A DNA stretch of 53,109 nt. Source: Thermoplasmatota archaeon. Lineage in GTDB: Archaea; Thermoplasmatota; E2; UBA202; JdFR-43. The notes under the pieces are model-generated. The model had not been told where the DNA came from, did no database searches, and worked only from the letters and a program-made list of their open reading frames with translations. Each line of letters starts with the position of its first letter. The first letter of the stretch is position 1. The position numbers and the translations under genes were made by a program. Location of the stretch: NCBI GenBank assembly GCA_029259055.1, contig JAPDJP010000002.1, positions 1-53,109 of the forward strand, given 5' to 3'. Positions 1-8,158 of this stretch are shown here, piece by piece.

Positions 1-163
1 TCCATATGAGGCGACTGCTGTTGCAATGAAGGCAATAGAGCAGGGAGTTGCAAGGAGAAAGCTGAGCAGACAAGAAATATATGAAATGGCTGAAGAAACA
101 ATAAAGTCAGCAAGAGAACAAACACAGCTTTTAATGAAACATGGTCTCATTAAAATGCCATAA
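1..163 (+). CDS. Malic enzyme (malate oxidoreductase), C-terminal end, partial
   Basis: The window opens inside this gene. The frame starting at base 2 reads 53 codons to the TAA at 161-163. The visible tail (AVAMKAIEQGVARRKL, then a helical segment with many Glu and Gln, ending in LMKHGLIKMP) resembles the last helices of NAD(P)-dependent malic enzymes, which decarboxylate malate to pyruvate. No catalytic residue lies in this fragment, so the assignment rests on tail similarity alone. The next gene starts within a few bases of its stop and is probably in the same transcript. Another Rossmann-fold dehydrogenase is possible. Confidence 0.55.
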   Translation, partial: PYEATAVAMKAIEQGVARRKLSRQEIYEMAEETIKSAREQTQLLMKHGLIKMP

Positions 164-167
164 GGCT

Positions 168-458
168 ATGGAAGAAACTAAGGAAGGAACAATTATCCAT
201 TTAAAAGTAAAAATTTCAAAGAGAGCAAGGTTTCCAGCAGGCTATGATGAATGGAAAAATAGAATAATTATAGAGGTGGATGAGGAGCCAATAAAGGGAA
301 AAGCAAATAGAAAAATTTTGGAAATCCTTTCCTCCTTTTTTAATTTAAAGACAAATGAAATATGCATTGCATATGGGGAAAGACAAAAGGAAAAGGGAAT
401 TTTAGTAAAAAAGAAAAAGGAGGAATTAATTAAAGCTATAGAAAATGAATTTAAATGA
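168..458 (+). CDS. DUF167 (YggU/UPF0235) family protein
   Basis: A 96-aa protein with the DUF167 pattern: an N-terminal beta strand (HLKVKISKRAR), then EPIKGKANRKILEIL, which is the family's EGKAN-like signature, and the C-terminal strand around ERQKEKGILV. The function of this small alpha/beta family is unknown. An earlier in-frame ATG at 141 would lie inside the malic enzyme gene and add nine residues. The ATG at 168 fits the family's usual N-terminus better and follows the upstream stop by four bases. Its 3' end overlaps the Toprim gene by 14 nt, so the two are probably co-translated. Confidence 0.75.
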   Translation: MEETKEGTIIHLKVKISKRARFPAGYDEWKNRIIIEVDEEPIKGKANRKILEILSSFFNLKTNEICIAYGERQKEKGILVKKKKEELIKAIENEFK

Positions 459-873
459 GGCATTGGAGGAAATAGAAAAAGCCATAGAAGAAATTAAAGA
501 GAAAAATAAGAATGTGCCTATTTTGGTGGAAGGAGAAAAAGATGTTATGGCGTTGCAAAATTTGGGCATATCTGGCAAAATAATTACAATACATTGTGGA
601 AAAGAAATTGCTAATCTATGCGATTACATTGCTTCACATTATAAAGAAATTATTATTCTTACGGATTGGGACAGAAGAGGATGGAGGCTTTGCAGGGAAA
701 TAGAAAGAAATTTGGAAGGGAGAACAAAATGCATAACTGAATACCGCCTCATTTTTGCCAAAAATTCAATGGTTAAAGATATAGAAGGAATGCCATCTTT
801 CCTAAAAAATTTAAAAAGAAAAGTTAAGGAAAGAAGGCAAAGAAGATTAAGGAATTATAAGAAAAGCTTCTAA
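445..873 (+). CDS. Small Toprim-domain protein (UPF0292 family)
   Basis: A 142-aa protein consisting mainly of one Toprim domain. The conserved Glu lies in LVEGEKD (about residues 27-33) and the DxD-like motif in LTDWDRRGW (about 72-80). These acidic residues bind Mg2+ in topoisomerases, primases and RNase M5. The family is a short archaeal primase-like Toprim group (COG1658) whose role is not settled; RNA processing or DNA repair are suggested. The C-terminus is very basic, which fits nucleic-acid binding. It overlaps the DUF167 gene upstream by 14 nt and the convergent carboxypeptidase gene by 27 nt. Confidence 0.8.
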   Translation: MNLNEALEEIEKAIEEIKEKNKNVPILVEGEKDVMALQNLGISGKIITIHCGKEIANLCDYIASHYKEIIILTDWDRRGWRLCREIERNLEGRTKCITEYRLIFAKNSMVKDIEGMPSFLKNLKRKVKERRQRRLRNYKKSF

Positions 874-2610
874 TTTGTCTTCATATACATTTCCATCTGA
901 AAACATTTTTACTTCTATTTCATGTTTGCCAATTGCTTTGCTAATTTCCCATTCAAATGGCTCTTCTTCATCTACAAATTTAAGCTGATTATCAATATAA
1001 AATTCTACTTTATCATAAGTTCCTTTCACTTCTACATTCATGCTACCAATTATTATTGTTTTATCAGATGGTAATTTCATTATTTCTTTGCCCATAATGT
1101 ATAAATATCCTTCTTTTGGTTTAGTTATGCCCCCTACTTTTATATGCAAGAGCGGCGATGCCCACCATATTCTACCTTTTATAACTTCAACACCATCACT
1201 TGTATTCAAAATTTCTACATAACTTTCGTTTGTCCTTTCTTTTATAATCCTCAAATAAGGATTTTTGCCGTATACGCTTGGCAATGTGACATTTCCGTAT
1301 ACGCTATCTACTCTTGCTAAAGCAACAACATAAACATCTGTTGCATTCTCTGGAATTTTTATTGTTTCTTTCCATACTTTTCCATCCCAGTATGTTCCCC
1401 CTTTATATTTTCCCCTATAATCATCGTGTAATTTCCCTTTTATTCCATTTTCCAAAGGATTACCATCAAAACTATACATAATGTATGTTTCATCTACAAC
1501 CAAACATCCATAAACTTGCCATTCTACACTAACATTCCCACTTGCAAATGAATTGTTTTTTGTCAGCCATCTTATGTAAGGCTGAGCCAAATCTGTTTGG
1601 TGCAAAACAAATCTTATAACTTCTGCAATATATCCTTTTTCCTCATCTCCAAACTGCCATTCTGAAGGGTCCTTAACCCTTGACATTTCTGGAGAAATCC
1701 ACAAAATTCCGCATCCATCATAATTCCCAAATCTTTCATCATTAACAAATTCATCTTCAGCTGGACAAAGTTTTACATTTGCTCCATAAGCCCAAGCTGC
1801 AATGCATCCTGGCGCCTCATAGCCAACTGTTGTTGGTATAGTGCCAATGTTATTTTCGTTTAAATCCCCTCCATAATCCCCCATATAATCTCCCAGTCTT
1901 AAACTGGCAACATGATAAAAATTGAAGTCCGGAGGAACATAACTATATTCCTTGCCAGAAATTGGACTCTCTGCTATGGCATCTGCATGGGTTGAACTCC
2001 ATGGATATAAAATCATTCTCGCTCCTCCATGAAAATCTGCTCCTACTCTAATTGCATGATTATTTATGAATTTCCATAATGTTTTTCCATTTACACTTCC
2101 CCATAATTCAGAATTTACTCCCCGCCAATCATAATCTGCTTCTCTATTTAAATCCCAGTCATTTGCATCATATCTCTGGCGGTGGTCAAATCCATATGGA
2201 TTGTGGCTTATTTCAATGTATATTTCTCTGTTATCAATCAACCATTTCATCCATGCATCTCCCTCATCAACAGCTTTTTCTAAAAACCATTTTGTAAACC
2301 AGTATAAGCCTATAGTTCCAACAGTTTCATCTCCATGAGGTGAGCCTAAAAATAAAACTTCTGGTTTTAAAAATCCATTACTTTCATTTGTTATTCTTAC
2401 ATAGTACAAATCATATCCTCCTGTTGCTTTTCCAAGTCCATACAATTCATTTGCCTCAAAAATTTCAACATAATTTGGATATTTTTCTTCTAAGCTTTTA
2501 TACCATGCTACCAATTCAGCATAGCTGGAAGGCTTTCTCTTTTCATTTTCTGCATGAGACAAACCAACTAACATAAAAAGAGTTATTCCTACTACAATTA
2601 ACTTTTTCAT
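847..2610 (-). CDS. Secreted zinc carboxypeptidase (M14 family) with C-terminal GYLYI/Ig-like module
   Basis: A 587-aa precursor with a signal peptide (residues 1-20, cleavage near SHA-EN). The M14 metallopeptidase core is clear: the zinc ligands are H92 and E95 in SPHGDETVG and H194 in ADFHGG, and the substrate-binding Asn-Arg pair is at 155-156. A middle beta-rich region (about 350-490) follows. The last 95 residues form a module that starts with KPKEGYLYI and contains the pattern YIDNQLKFVDEEEPFEW. The same module occurs in two other secreted proteins of this window. It should trim C-terminal residues from peptides outside the cell. No membrane anchor is seen. Confidence 0.85.
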   Translation of the reverse strand: MKKLIVVGITLFMLVGLSHAENEKRKPSSYAELVAWYKSLEEKYPNYVEIFEANELYGLGKATGGYDLYYVRITNESNGFLKPEVLFLGSPHGDETVGTIGLYWFTKWFLEKAVDEGDAWMKWLIDNREIYIEISHNPYGFDHRQRYDANDWDLNREADYDWRGVNSELWGSVNGKTLWKFINNHAIRVGADFHGGARMILYPWSSTHADAIAESPISGKEYSYVPPDFNFYHVASLRLGDYMGDYGGDLNENNIGTIPTTVGYEAPGCIAAWAYGANVKLCPAEDEFVNDERFGNYDGCGILWISPEMSRVKDPSEWQFGDEEKGYIAEVIRFVLHQTDLAQPYIRWLTKNNSFASGNVSVEWQVYGCLVVDETYIMYSFDGNPLENGIKGKLHDDYRGKYKGGTYWDGKVWKETIKIPENATDVYVVALARVDSVYGNVTLPSVYGKNPYLRIIKERTNESYVEILNTSDGVEVIKGRIWWASPLLHIKVGGITKPKEGYLYIMGKEIMKLPSDKTIIIGSMNVEVKGTYDKVEFYIDNQLKFVDEEEPFEWEISKAIGKHEIEVKMFSDGNVYEDKLEAFLIIP

Positions 2611-2662
2611 GTTATGAATTTTCTATTCAAATAAAATATTTTCTTGACAGAATCAATTTAAT

Positions 2663-3223
2663 TTAATCTTGTCTTTCTAATTCCTGTATCGAGAACCAAT
2701 AAATCAACAAATCTTTTTCTTTTTTCTCATAATCTTTGAATTCTTTGCTTATTATTTCCCAAAATTTTTTATTGTGTCTTCTTTCTTTTAAATGAACTAT
2801 TTCATGAAATACAACATATTTTATTAAATCATAAGGCAAATATTTGAGTAGTATATTGAAGGATAAATTTCCCTTATTACTACAACTTCCCCATTTAGAT
2901 TTTAGCCTTCTAAAATAAATTTTGTTAATATTAACTCCAAGTTTTTTGGAAAATTTCTTTGTTAGCTTTTCAATAATATTTTTTAGCTCTTCCTCGCTTC
3001 TTTTCTCTATTTTCTTCTTTTTTGCTTTTTTCTTTGCTTCTTCTATAATCAAACTTTTCCTATATATCCAATCCTTATATTTCTCAATCAGTTTTCTTTC
3101 ATCTTTGTAGTTTCTTGGTAATACTAGCAATAATTTCCCTGTTTTAAACTCGAGCCTAGGATACTTTATGTTGCGGTAATCTATTTCGTATTCTATCTCC
3201 TTATCGTAAATTTTAACTAGCAT
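2663..3223 (-). CDS. YgjP-like (DUF45/WLM-type) metallopeptidase next to hsdR
   Basis: A protein of about 186 aa with zinc-peptidase motif H140-E-x-x-H144 in VVFHEIVHLKERRH, third ligand probably H150, and the family's upstream signature SKWGSCS. A TTG at 3232 would add three residues. I chose the ATG at 3223, which overlaps the end of hsdR by 11 nt, so translation is coupled. DUF45 proteases are very often placed beside type I restriction genes. An attractive but unproven idea is that they control restriction by proteolysis, as ClpXP does for EcoKI HsdR. The N-terminal half is rich in Lys and Glu, probably helical. Confidence 0.85.
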   Translation of the reverse strand: MLVKIYDKEIEYEIDYRNIKYPRLEFKTGKLLLVLPRNYKDERKLIEKYKDWIYRKSLIIEEAKKKAKKKKIEKRSEEELKNIIEKLTKKFSKKLGVNINKIYFRRLKSKWGSCSNKGNLSFNILLKYLPYDLIKYVVFHEIVHLKERRHNKKFWEIISKEFKDYEKKEKDLLIYWFSIQELERQD

Positions 3224-6221
3224 AATTCTCAACGCTTTTCATCAACTTTTCATATAACTTATCTCTTTCTTCCTTTGTTAATCCATATCTTCTTATAAAT
3301 CGGCGAATTTCTTTGCCAATATTTTTTCTAGCTGTTTGTTGAATGACCCAGTTTGGATACATATATTGTTGTAATTTGTTGACTAATTCCTTAACATCAT
3401 CTATTAATTCTTGCCTCCTCCCGACTTTTTCTTCTAAACTAAGCAAAATGGAATATTCAAGCTTATCCAAGCCCATTTCCTTTTGCCTTTTATTTAATTC
3501 TTGTATTTCTTTCCAAATTTTTACTCCTTCTTCATATATTCTCTCAAAATCTTTATTTTTCTCTTTCCACATTTTTAAAATCCTTTCTACTTTGTCAACG
3601 ACGCTTTCGTAAATAGGATTTTTCTCTCTTTCTACTAAAACAAATTTGTTAAGAGTAAAAACAATATTTGCAGCTCTTTCTTCCTTATTTTTAACTTTTT
3701 CCTCCAGCTTCTTTATGTAATTTTCATCAAATTCTATTATTGGTAGATTTTCTTTTAGTTCCCCAATTTCTGTTGTTGCATAAACATGCCTTACTGTTCT
3801 TCTAAAATATTCTCTGACTCTTTCATCTATTTCCTCTTTCCTTCTATCAACAATTCTTATGTAATAGACGTATATGCGCGAGAGCCATGTAAATTCTTGG
3901 TATAGCTCTGCTTTTATTATATCTGGACCAAGTAATTCAAAAAGTTTTCTTAATTTTCTATAACCTTTCAAAAATTCTTTTGCTTTTTTATCATCCGTCG
4001 ATAAAATTTCAAATGTTTTTCTTAATGTTGGCATTTCTAAATTTTTAGGTATCCCTTCAAATATGCTTAACAATTTATTAGTTAAATCTGCAAATTCTTT
4101 TCTTAATTCTTCAATGTCATAAATTGCCCCCTTAATATCTTCCTTACTATATATTTCAAACGCTTTTTCTAACTCTTTAAACAATCCAATGTAATCAATT
4201 ATGAGTCCTGCTTCCTTAACATCATCATAAGGACGATTTGTTCTCGCTATAGCTTGTAATAACCTATGCTCTTTCAATGGCTTATCTAAATACATTGTTT
4301 GCAAAATAGGAGCATCGAAGCCAGTTAGCAACATATCAGTAACAATTAATATTTTTGGCATCTCATCTTTTTCTTTAAATTTATCAACAATTTCTTTCCT
4401 TATTTCTTCTATTTCTTTTCCTTTAAATCTTTCTTTTAACTCCTCAAAATATTCTTGGATTATTGTTGGATCTTTAATGTTGAACGTCATAACAACCTCT
4501 GAATATTCTTTAGGCAATAGTTTGTCAAGTTGTCTTTTATACAAAACGCAAGCTTCTCTATCAACAGCAACAACCATTGCTTTGTATTTTCCATCAACCT
4601 CTTCCTTAAAATGTTTTGCTATATCTTCAGCAATTCTTCTTATTCTCTTTGGATTCTTCAACACAACCCTTATTTTATTCAATTTTCTCCTTACTTTTTC
4701 TTCTATTTTTCCTCTTAAATCTTCTGGCAATTCTTCGAATTCTTCTTTTAGAAATATCTCTAACAAATCTTTATCCAAATGTATTCCTTTTTCATCCTCT
4801 AATCGAGGCATATAAACAATTTTTAGGGTAAAACCATCTTTTATCGAATCTTCTATGAAATATTTGTCCAGATATTTTTCATATGGAGGATTGCTAAATT
4901 CTTCATATGTATCTCTTCCTTTCTTAGCTAAAGGTGTGCCAGTAAAAGCAAAGAAAAATGCATTTCTTAAGATGCTCCGCATTTGGGCAGCAAGCAAACC
5001 GTATTGGCTACGATGCCCCTCATCTATTAAAGCTATAACATTTTTTCTTTGCATTATAGTTTCTTTTGTTTTAGATAATTCTTCTAATTCCTTTTGCAAA
5101 TCATCTAGTTCCTTTGGATTGAATTTATGGATTAATGTAATGAATATTCCTTTCTTTCCTTTGTATTCATCATGCTTTATCATTCTTTTTAAGTCATTTA
5201 TTGATTCAATAATTTCTGGCTTAGTTATATCTAAAGCATTAAATTCTTGTCTTAGTTGCTCTTCTAATTCTCTTCTATCTACAATGAAAAATATGGTTGG
5301 ATTTTCTAATTCTTTCAAATAATATAATTTGTTTGCTGCAAAAATCATTGTTAATGTTTTGCCTGAGCCTTGCCAATGCCATATTAAGCCTTTATTCAAT
5401 TCTTCTTTTCCTTTTAAGTTATTTAAAACTCTTCTCACAATAGCATTTGCAGCCCTATACTGCATATATCTTGCAATAACTTTTGTTGCCTCTCCTCTTT
5501 CTTCTCTTATGAAAATGAAGTTTTTGGTTAAATCAAGCAATTTTGATGGAGAAAGCATTTCTATGGTAGCATCTAAAGAGTCTTTACCATCTTCTTTCCA
5601 TTCATAGATTTTTACATTACTAAGCCATGGAACTATGGGAAAATATTTTGCAATTTGCTCTGCAGCTATGCCAATTTGCACATATTTAAATAACTCTGGC
5701 ACTTTCTTTTCATAGTTCTTTATTTGCTTATAAGCATCATACCAGCTTACCGACATATCTAGGGGATTTTTACATTCAATAATAACAAGAGGAATTCCAT
5801 TTACATATAGCACAATATCAACTCTGATTGGCTCTTTTTCTTTCCCTTTATACCAAACTTGCCTACTTACAATAAATTCATTTTTATCAATATCTTCAAA
5901 ATCAAATAGCTTAACATTTTTTACAATTCTTTCTTTTTCAATTTTTATATTCACTCCATTTTTTAAAAAATATAAAATTTGCTTTACTCCTTCTATTCCA
6001 GCTCCTTTCAACTTCAATTTATTTATTACTTTCCTTATTCCTTCCTCATCTAACCCTTCATTTATTCTCGTTATAGCATTTGTTAAATTTCCAGTAAGTA
6101 ATGGCTCTTCCAAGCTATCTCTTTGCAATTCTTTTGCATCCAAAAAATGCCATCCTTTTTTAATTAGCTCATTAATGATGTAATCCTCTACTGCTGTTTT
6201 CTCTGGAGAACGAGGTATCAT
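3213..6221 (-). CDS. hsdR: Type I restriction enzyme, R (endonuclease/translocase) subunit HsdR
   Basis: A 1002-aa HsdR. The N-terminal PD-(D/E)xK nuclease shows D135 and E149-C-K151 (VDIVLYVNG, then VIIECKNP). The SF2 translocase follows with Walker A WQGSGKT (283-289), motif II DEGH (400-403), motif III FTGTP (426-430) and motif VI QAIARTNRP. The C-terminal region is a long helical subunit-contact domain. Length is normal. The ATG overlaps the hepT stop in an ATGA, so it is co-translated with the toxin-antitoxin pair upstream and with the DUF45 peptidase downstream. hsdM and hsdS are about 2 kb away on the same strand. All catalytic motifs look intact. Confidence 0.97.
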   Translation of the reverse strand: MIPRSPEKTAVEDYIINELIKKGWHFLDAKELQRDSLEEPLLTGNLTNAITRINEGLDEEGIRKVINKLKLKGAGIEGVKQILYFLKNGVNIKIEKERIVKNVKLFDFEDIDKNEFIVSRQVWYKGKEKEPIRVDIVLYVNGIPLVIIECKNPLDMSVSWYDAYKQIKNYEKKVPELFKYVQIGIAAEQIAKYFPIVPWLSNVKIYEWKEDGKDSLDATIEMLSPSKLLDLTKNFIFIREERGEATKVIARYMQYRAANAIVRRVLNNLKGKEELNKGLIWHWQGSGKTLTMIFAANKLYYLKELENPTIFFIVDRRELEEQLRQEFNALDITKPEIIESINDLKRMIKHDEYKGKKGIFITLIHKFNPKELDDLQKELEELSKTKETIMQRKNVIALIDEGHRSQYGLLAAQMRSILRNAFFFAFTGTPLAKKGRDTYEEFSNPPYEKYLDKYFIEDSIKDGFTLKIVYMPRLEDEKGIHLDKDLLEIFLKEEFEELPEDLRGKIEEKVRRKLNKIRVVLKNPKRIRRIAEDIAKHFKEEVDGKYKAMVVAVDREACVLYKRQLDKLLPKEYSEVVMTFNIKDPTIIQEYFEELKERFKGKEIEEIRKEIVDKFKEKDEMPKILIVTDMLLTGFDAPILQTMYLDKPLKEHRLLQAIARTNRPYDDVKEAGLIIDYIGLFKELEKAFEIYSKEDIKGAIYDIEELRKEFADLTNKLLSIFEGIPKNLEMPTLRKTFEILSTDDKKAKEFLKGYRKLRKLFELLGPDIIKAELYQEFTWLSRIYVYYIRIVDRRKEEIDERVREYFRRTVRHVYATTEIGELKENLPIIEFDENYIKKLEEKVKNKEERAANIVFTLNKFVLVEREKNPIYESVVDKVERILKMWKEKNKDFERIYEEGVKIWKEIQELNKRQKEMGLDKLEYSILLSLEEKVGRRQELIDDVKELVNKLQQYMYPNWVIQQTARKNIGKEIRRFIRRYGLTKEERDKLYEKLMKSVENYAS

Positions 6222-6565
6222 ATTTCCTCCATAATTTTTTTAATTTGCCTTTCGAATGAAGGAATATCTTCCTTTATTGTCTTCCAGACTGTTTTATAAC
6301 TAACGCCAAAATATTCGTGAGTAAGCTTATCCCTCATTCCAGCAATTGCTTTCCATGGAATTTCAGGATATTTTTCTTTTATTTCATTTGGAATGTTTTT
6401 AACTGCTTCCCCAATTATCTCAAGTCTTTTAACAACAGCATCTTTGGTTTTTTCATCTTCTAAAAACTCTTCATAGTCCATTTCTCCAACATATTCTTTT
6501 ATTCTTTTGATCGATTCAATGATATCTTCGAATAATACTCTAACATCTCTTTTAGACATAAACAA
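6218..6565 (-). CDS. hepT: HepT-like HEPN toxin (DUF86)
   Basis: A 115-aa all-helical HEPN protein. The RNase motif Rx4HxY is complete: R78, H83 and Y85 in MRDKLTHEYFG. In characterised HEPN/MNT pairs the HEPN protein is an RNase toxin, and its partner MntA modifies the motif tyrosine with AMP to silence it. It lies directly downstream of mntA (14-nt overlap) and overlaps hsdR by 4 nt. ATG codons at 6565 and 6559 are both possible starts. The placement suggests that toxin and restriction subunit are expressed together. Confidence 0.9.
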   Translation of the reverse strand: MFMSKRDVRVLFEDIIESIKRIKEYVGEMDYEEFLEDEKTKDAVVKRLEIIGEAVKNIPNEIKEKYPEIPWKAIAGMRDKLTHEYFGVSYKTVWKTIKEDIPSFERQIKKIMEEI

Positions 6566-6842
6566 CTTCCTCCATTACATATGGTTTTATTCTTTCCTTT
6601 AAAGCATCTTTTTCAACCAAATCAACTTTTCTCCCTAATTTTTGGCTCAAATATTCTTCAAGCTCCATGAATTTAAACAAACCAATTGGCTTCTCAAACT
6701 CTATTAAGATATCTATATCACTCTCCTTCCTCTCTTCTCCTCTAACACATGAGCCAAATAATCCTATACTCTTCACACGATACTTTTTCCTAATATAAGG
6801 TAATTCCTTCTTCAATACTTTCAATATTTCTTCTTTTCTCAT
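6552..6842 (-). CDS. mntA: MntA-like nucleotidyltransferase antitoxin
   Basis: A 96-aa minimal nucleotidyltransferase with the exact GSx10DxD motif: G30-S31, then D42 and D44 in SDIDILIEFE. A third acidic residue is expected near VDLVEKD (about 73-79). It should transfer AMP from ATP to the tyrosine of the neighbouring HEPN toxin and neutralise it. It is the first gene of the block mntA-hepT-hsdR-DUF45. The start ATG at 6842 is preceded by an AT-rich stretch with a possible TATA element near 6870. It is diverged from the antitoxin-like gene at 6932. Confidence 0.9.
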   Translation of the reverse strand: MRKEEILKVLKKELPYIRKKYRVKSIGLFGSCVRGEERKESDIDILIEFEKPIGLFKFMELEEYLSQKLGRKVDLVEKDALKERIKPYVMEEVVYV

Positions 6843-6902
6843 CCCATAACAACATTAGAAAATCCTTTATTATGGTTTTGAAAAATGAAATTATACCAAC
6901 AA

Positions 6903-6912
6903 CTTTATAATA
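6903..6912 (+). promoter_or_regulatory. TATA box of the small antitoxin-like gene
   Basis: The sequence CTTTATAATA is a close match to the archaeal TATA consensus. Its centre lies about 24-25 nt upstream of the ATG at 6932, the distance expected for a leaderless transcript. No Shine-Dalgarno precedes the ATG. Confidence 0.55.
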
Positions 6913-6931
6913 CATTAACATTGTTTTTACT

Positions 6932-7105
6932 ATGCAATTAAAGGAAATTGAAAAAGAAATTAATGAAATAAAGGCAATGCTTCAGCGTATTGAAAATATG
7001 CTTGCTTTAAGATTAATTGGTATTGATGAACCTTATGAAGATGAATTAAAGGAAATTCAAGATTATGAGAAAAGAAAAAAAGAGGGCAAGATAAAGACAA
7101 CCTGA
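6932..7105 (+). CDS. Orphan antitoxin-like small protein, possibly frameshifted at its end
   Basis: A 57-aa protein beginning MQLKEIEKEINEIK. An amphipathic N-terminal helix is followed by LRLIGIDEPYEDELKEIQDYEKRKKEG, a composition seen in short antitoxins of RelE/VapC-type modules. It has a good leaderless promoter. Just after the TGA, the +1 frame continues as PEKSIDEFYEE to a TAA at 7134-7136, and such a tail is typical of RelB-like antitoxins. A one-base insertion may therefore have shortened the protein. No toxin gene follows; the next plus-strand bases are antisense to the membrane protein gene. It is probably the remnant of a toxin-antitoxin module. Confidence 0.5.
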   Translation: MQLKEIEKEINEIKAMLQRIENMLALRLIGIDEPYEDELKEIQDYEKRKKEGKIKTT

Positions 7106-7152
7106 AAAATCAATAGATGAATTTTATGAGGAATAATGATGATATTATGGCG

Positions 7153-8157
7153 TTATGTTTCTATAAATTTTTTAATTTGGTTATATATTTCATCGCACTT
7201 TTTAGCAGTCTCCTTTTTGCCTTTTTTCTTCGCTATATCGCTAAATTCTTTAAATATATCTAATTTCTCTCTTGGTATTTGCCTATTCTCTCTAATTGAA
7301 TTTTCTATTTTCTTTTTACCAATTTCAACAAACTTTGTGGGAAATTCCTCCTCTTCTTCAAGGAGTTTTTTCCAAAATAGGATCACTCTTTCCTTAATTG
7401 AATAATCGAATGTTGACTGATTAATGTCTGTTTTCGTCCATACCTCCCAAATGTACTCGCTGCTCCTGCAAAAAACATTTAAAAAACCTCGATCAATTGC
7501 TGATAAAGCAACATTACATAACTCCTGCAACCCGAATCTCACCCAGAAATGTTTCTTTGTTACAGAGGCATGATATGATATTTTCTTATACTCTTCTTTT
7601 ATATGGTCCATTACAAATGTCTTTTTTATCGCCCAACTAAAAAGAGGAATTATAAGAATAATGCAAAACATCGCCAATATAAAGGATAAGGTTGCCACAT
7701 CATCTGATTTCCTGTTTGTTCCATTTATGTAAAGAGGAAAGAATATCGAAAACATAAAAAGACAAATGTAAATAAGAAACCAGCCATTTAAAAGAATTCT
7801 TCTATGAAAATCTAGTGTATACCTTTGTGCAGAAATTTGTACAGTTAAAACTAGTAAAGTAAATAAAATGATAAAGATTGTAGCGGAGATAAGCGAAATA
7901 TTGCTAAGGAGGTCATTGGTATTCTCCACTTGGATAGGAAAAACATTAAAAATCCATAACAAGCACACTATAAAGACAAATATGGAAACAAATACCATCG
8001 TCAATTTCCATGGGTCATGATAGTAGATTCTGTAGTATTTTAGTCTATTGTAAAATGTATTCTTTATTTGTTCTTCTCGACCATTTTTTCCGAGAATGTG
8101 CAAAGAAACTACAACCCATACAAATAAAATTCCACATAATATATATTCACATATCAT
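7153..8157 (-). CDS. Membrane protein coupled to hsdS (DUF2254-like), function unknown
   Basis: A 334-aa protein with about five hydrophobic segments: residues 1-20, about 52-72, 88-112, 125-147 and 160-177. A cytoplasmic, charged, helical C-terminal half of about 150 residues follows. The stretch LVLTVQISAQRYTLDFHRRIL resembles the signature of DUF2254 membrane proteins, but only weakly. Its ATG lies one base after the hsdS stop, so it is almost certainly translated with hsdS. It could be an accessory defence protein, for example one acting at the membrane, or a passenger. No known catalytic motif is visible. Confidence 0.7.
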   Translation of the reverse strand: MICEYILCGILFVWVVVSLHILGKNGREEQIKNTFYNRLKYYRIYYHDPWKLTMVFVSIFVFIVCLLWIFNVFPIQVENTNDLLSNISLISATIFIILFTLLVLTVQISAQRYTLDFHRRILLNGWFLIYICLFMFSIFFPLYINGTNRKSDDVATLSFILAMFCIILIIPLFSWAIKKTFVMDHIKEEYKKISYHASVTKKHFWVRFGLQELCNVALSAIDRGFLNVFCRSSEYIWEVWTKTDINQSTFDYSIKERVILFWKKLLEEEEEFPTKFVEIGKKKIENSIRENRQIPREKLDIFKEFSDIAKKKGKKETAKKCDEIYNQIKKFIET

Positions 8158-8158
8158 C

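Noticed and set aside
4477-5607. Several plus-strand open frames opposite hsdR, up to 155 codons.
   Set aside because: They are hydrophobic antisense shadows of an AT-rich gene with clear motifs on the minus strand.
7136-7405. An 89-codon plus-strand frame just after the antitoxin-like gene, considered as its missing toxin.
   Set aside because: It is antisense to the charged end of the membrane protein gene and resembles no RelE or PIN toxin.
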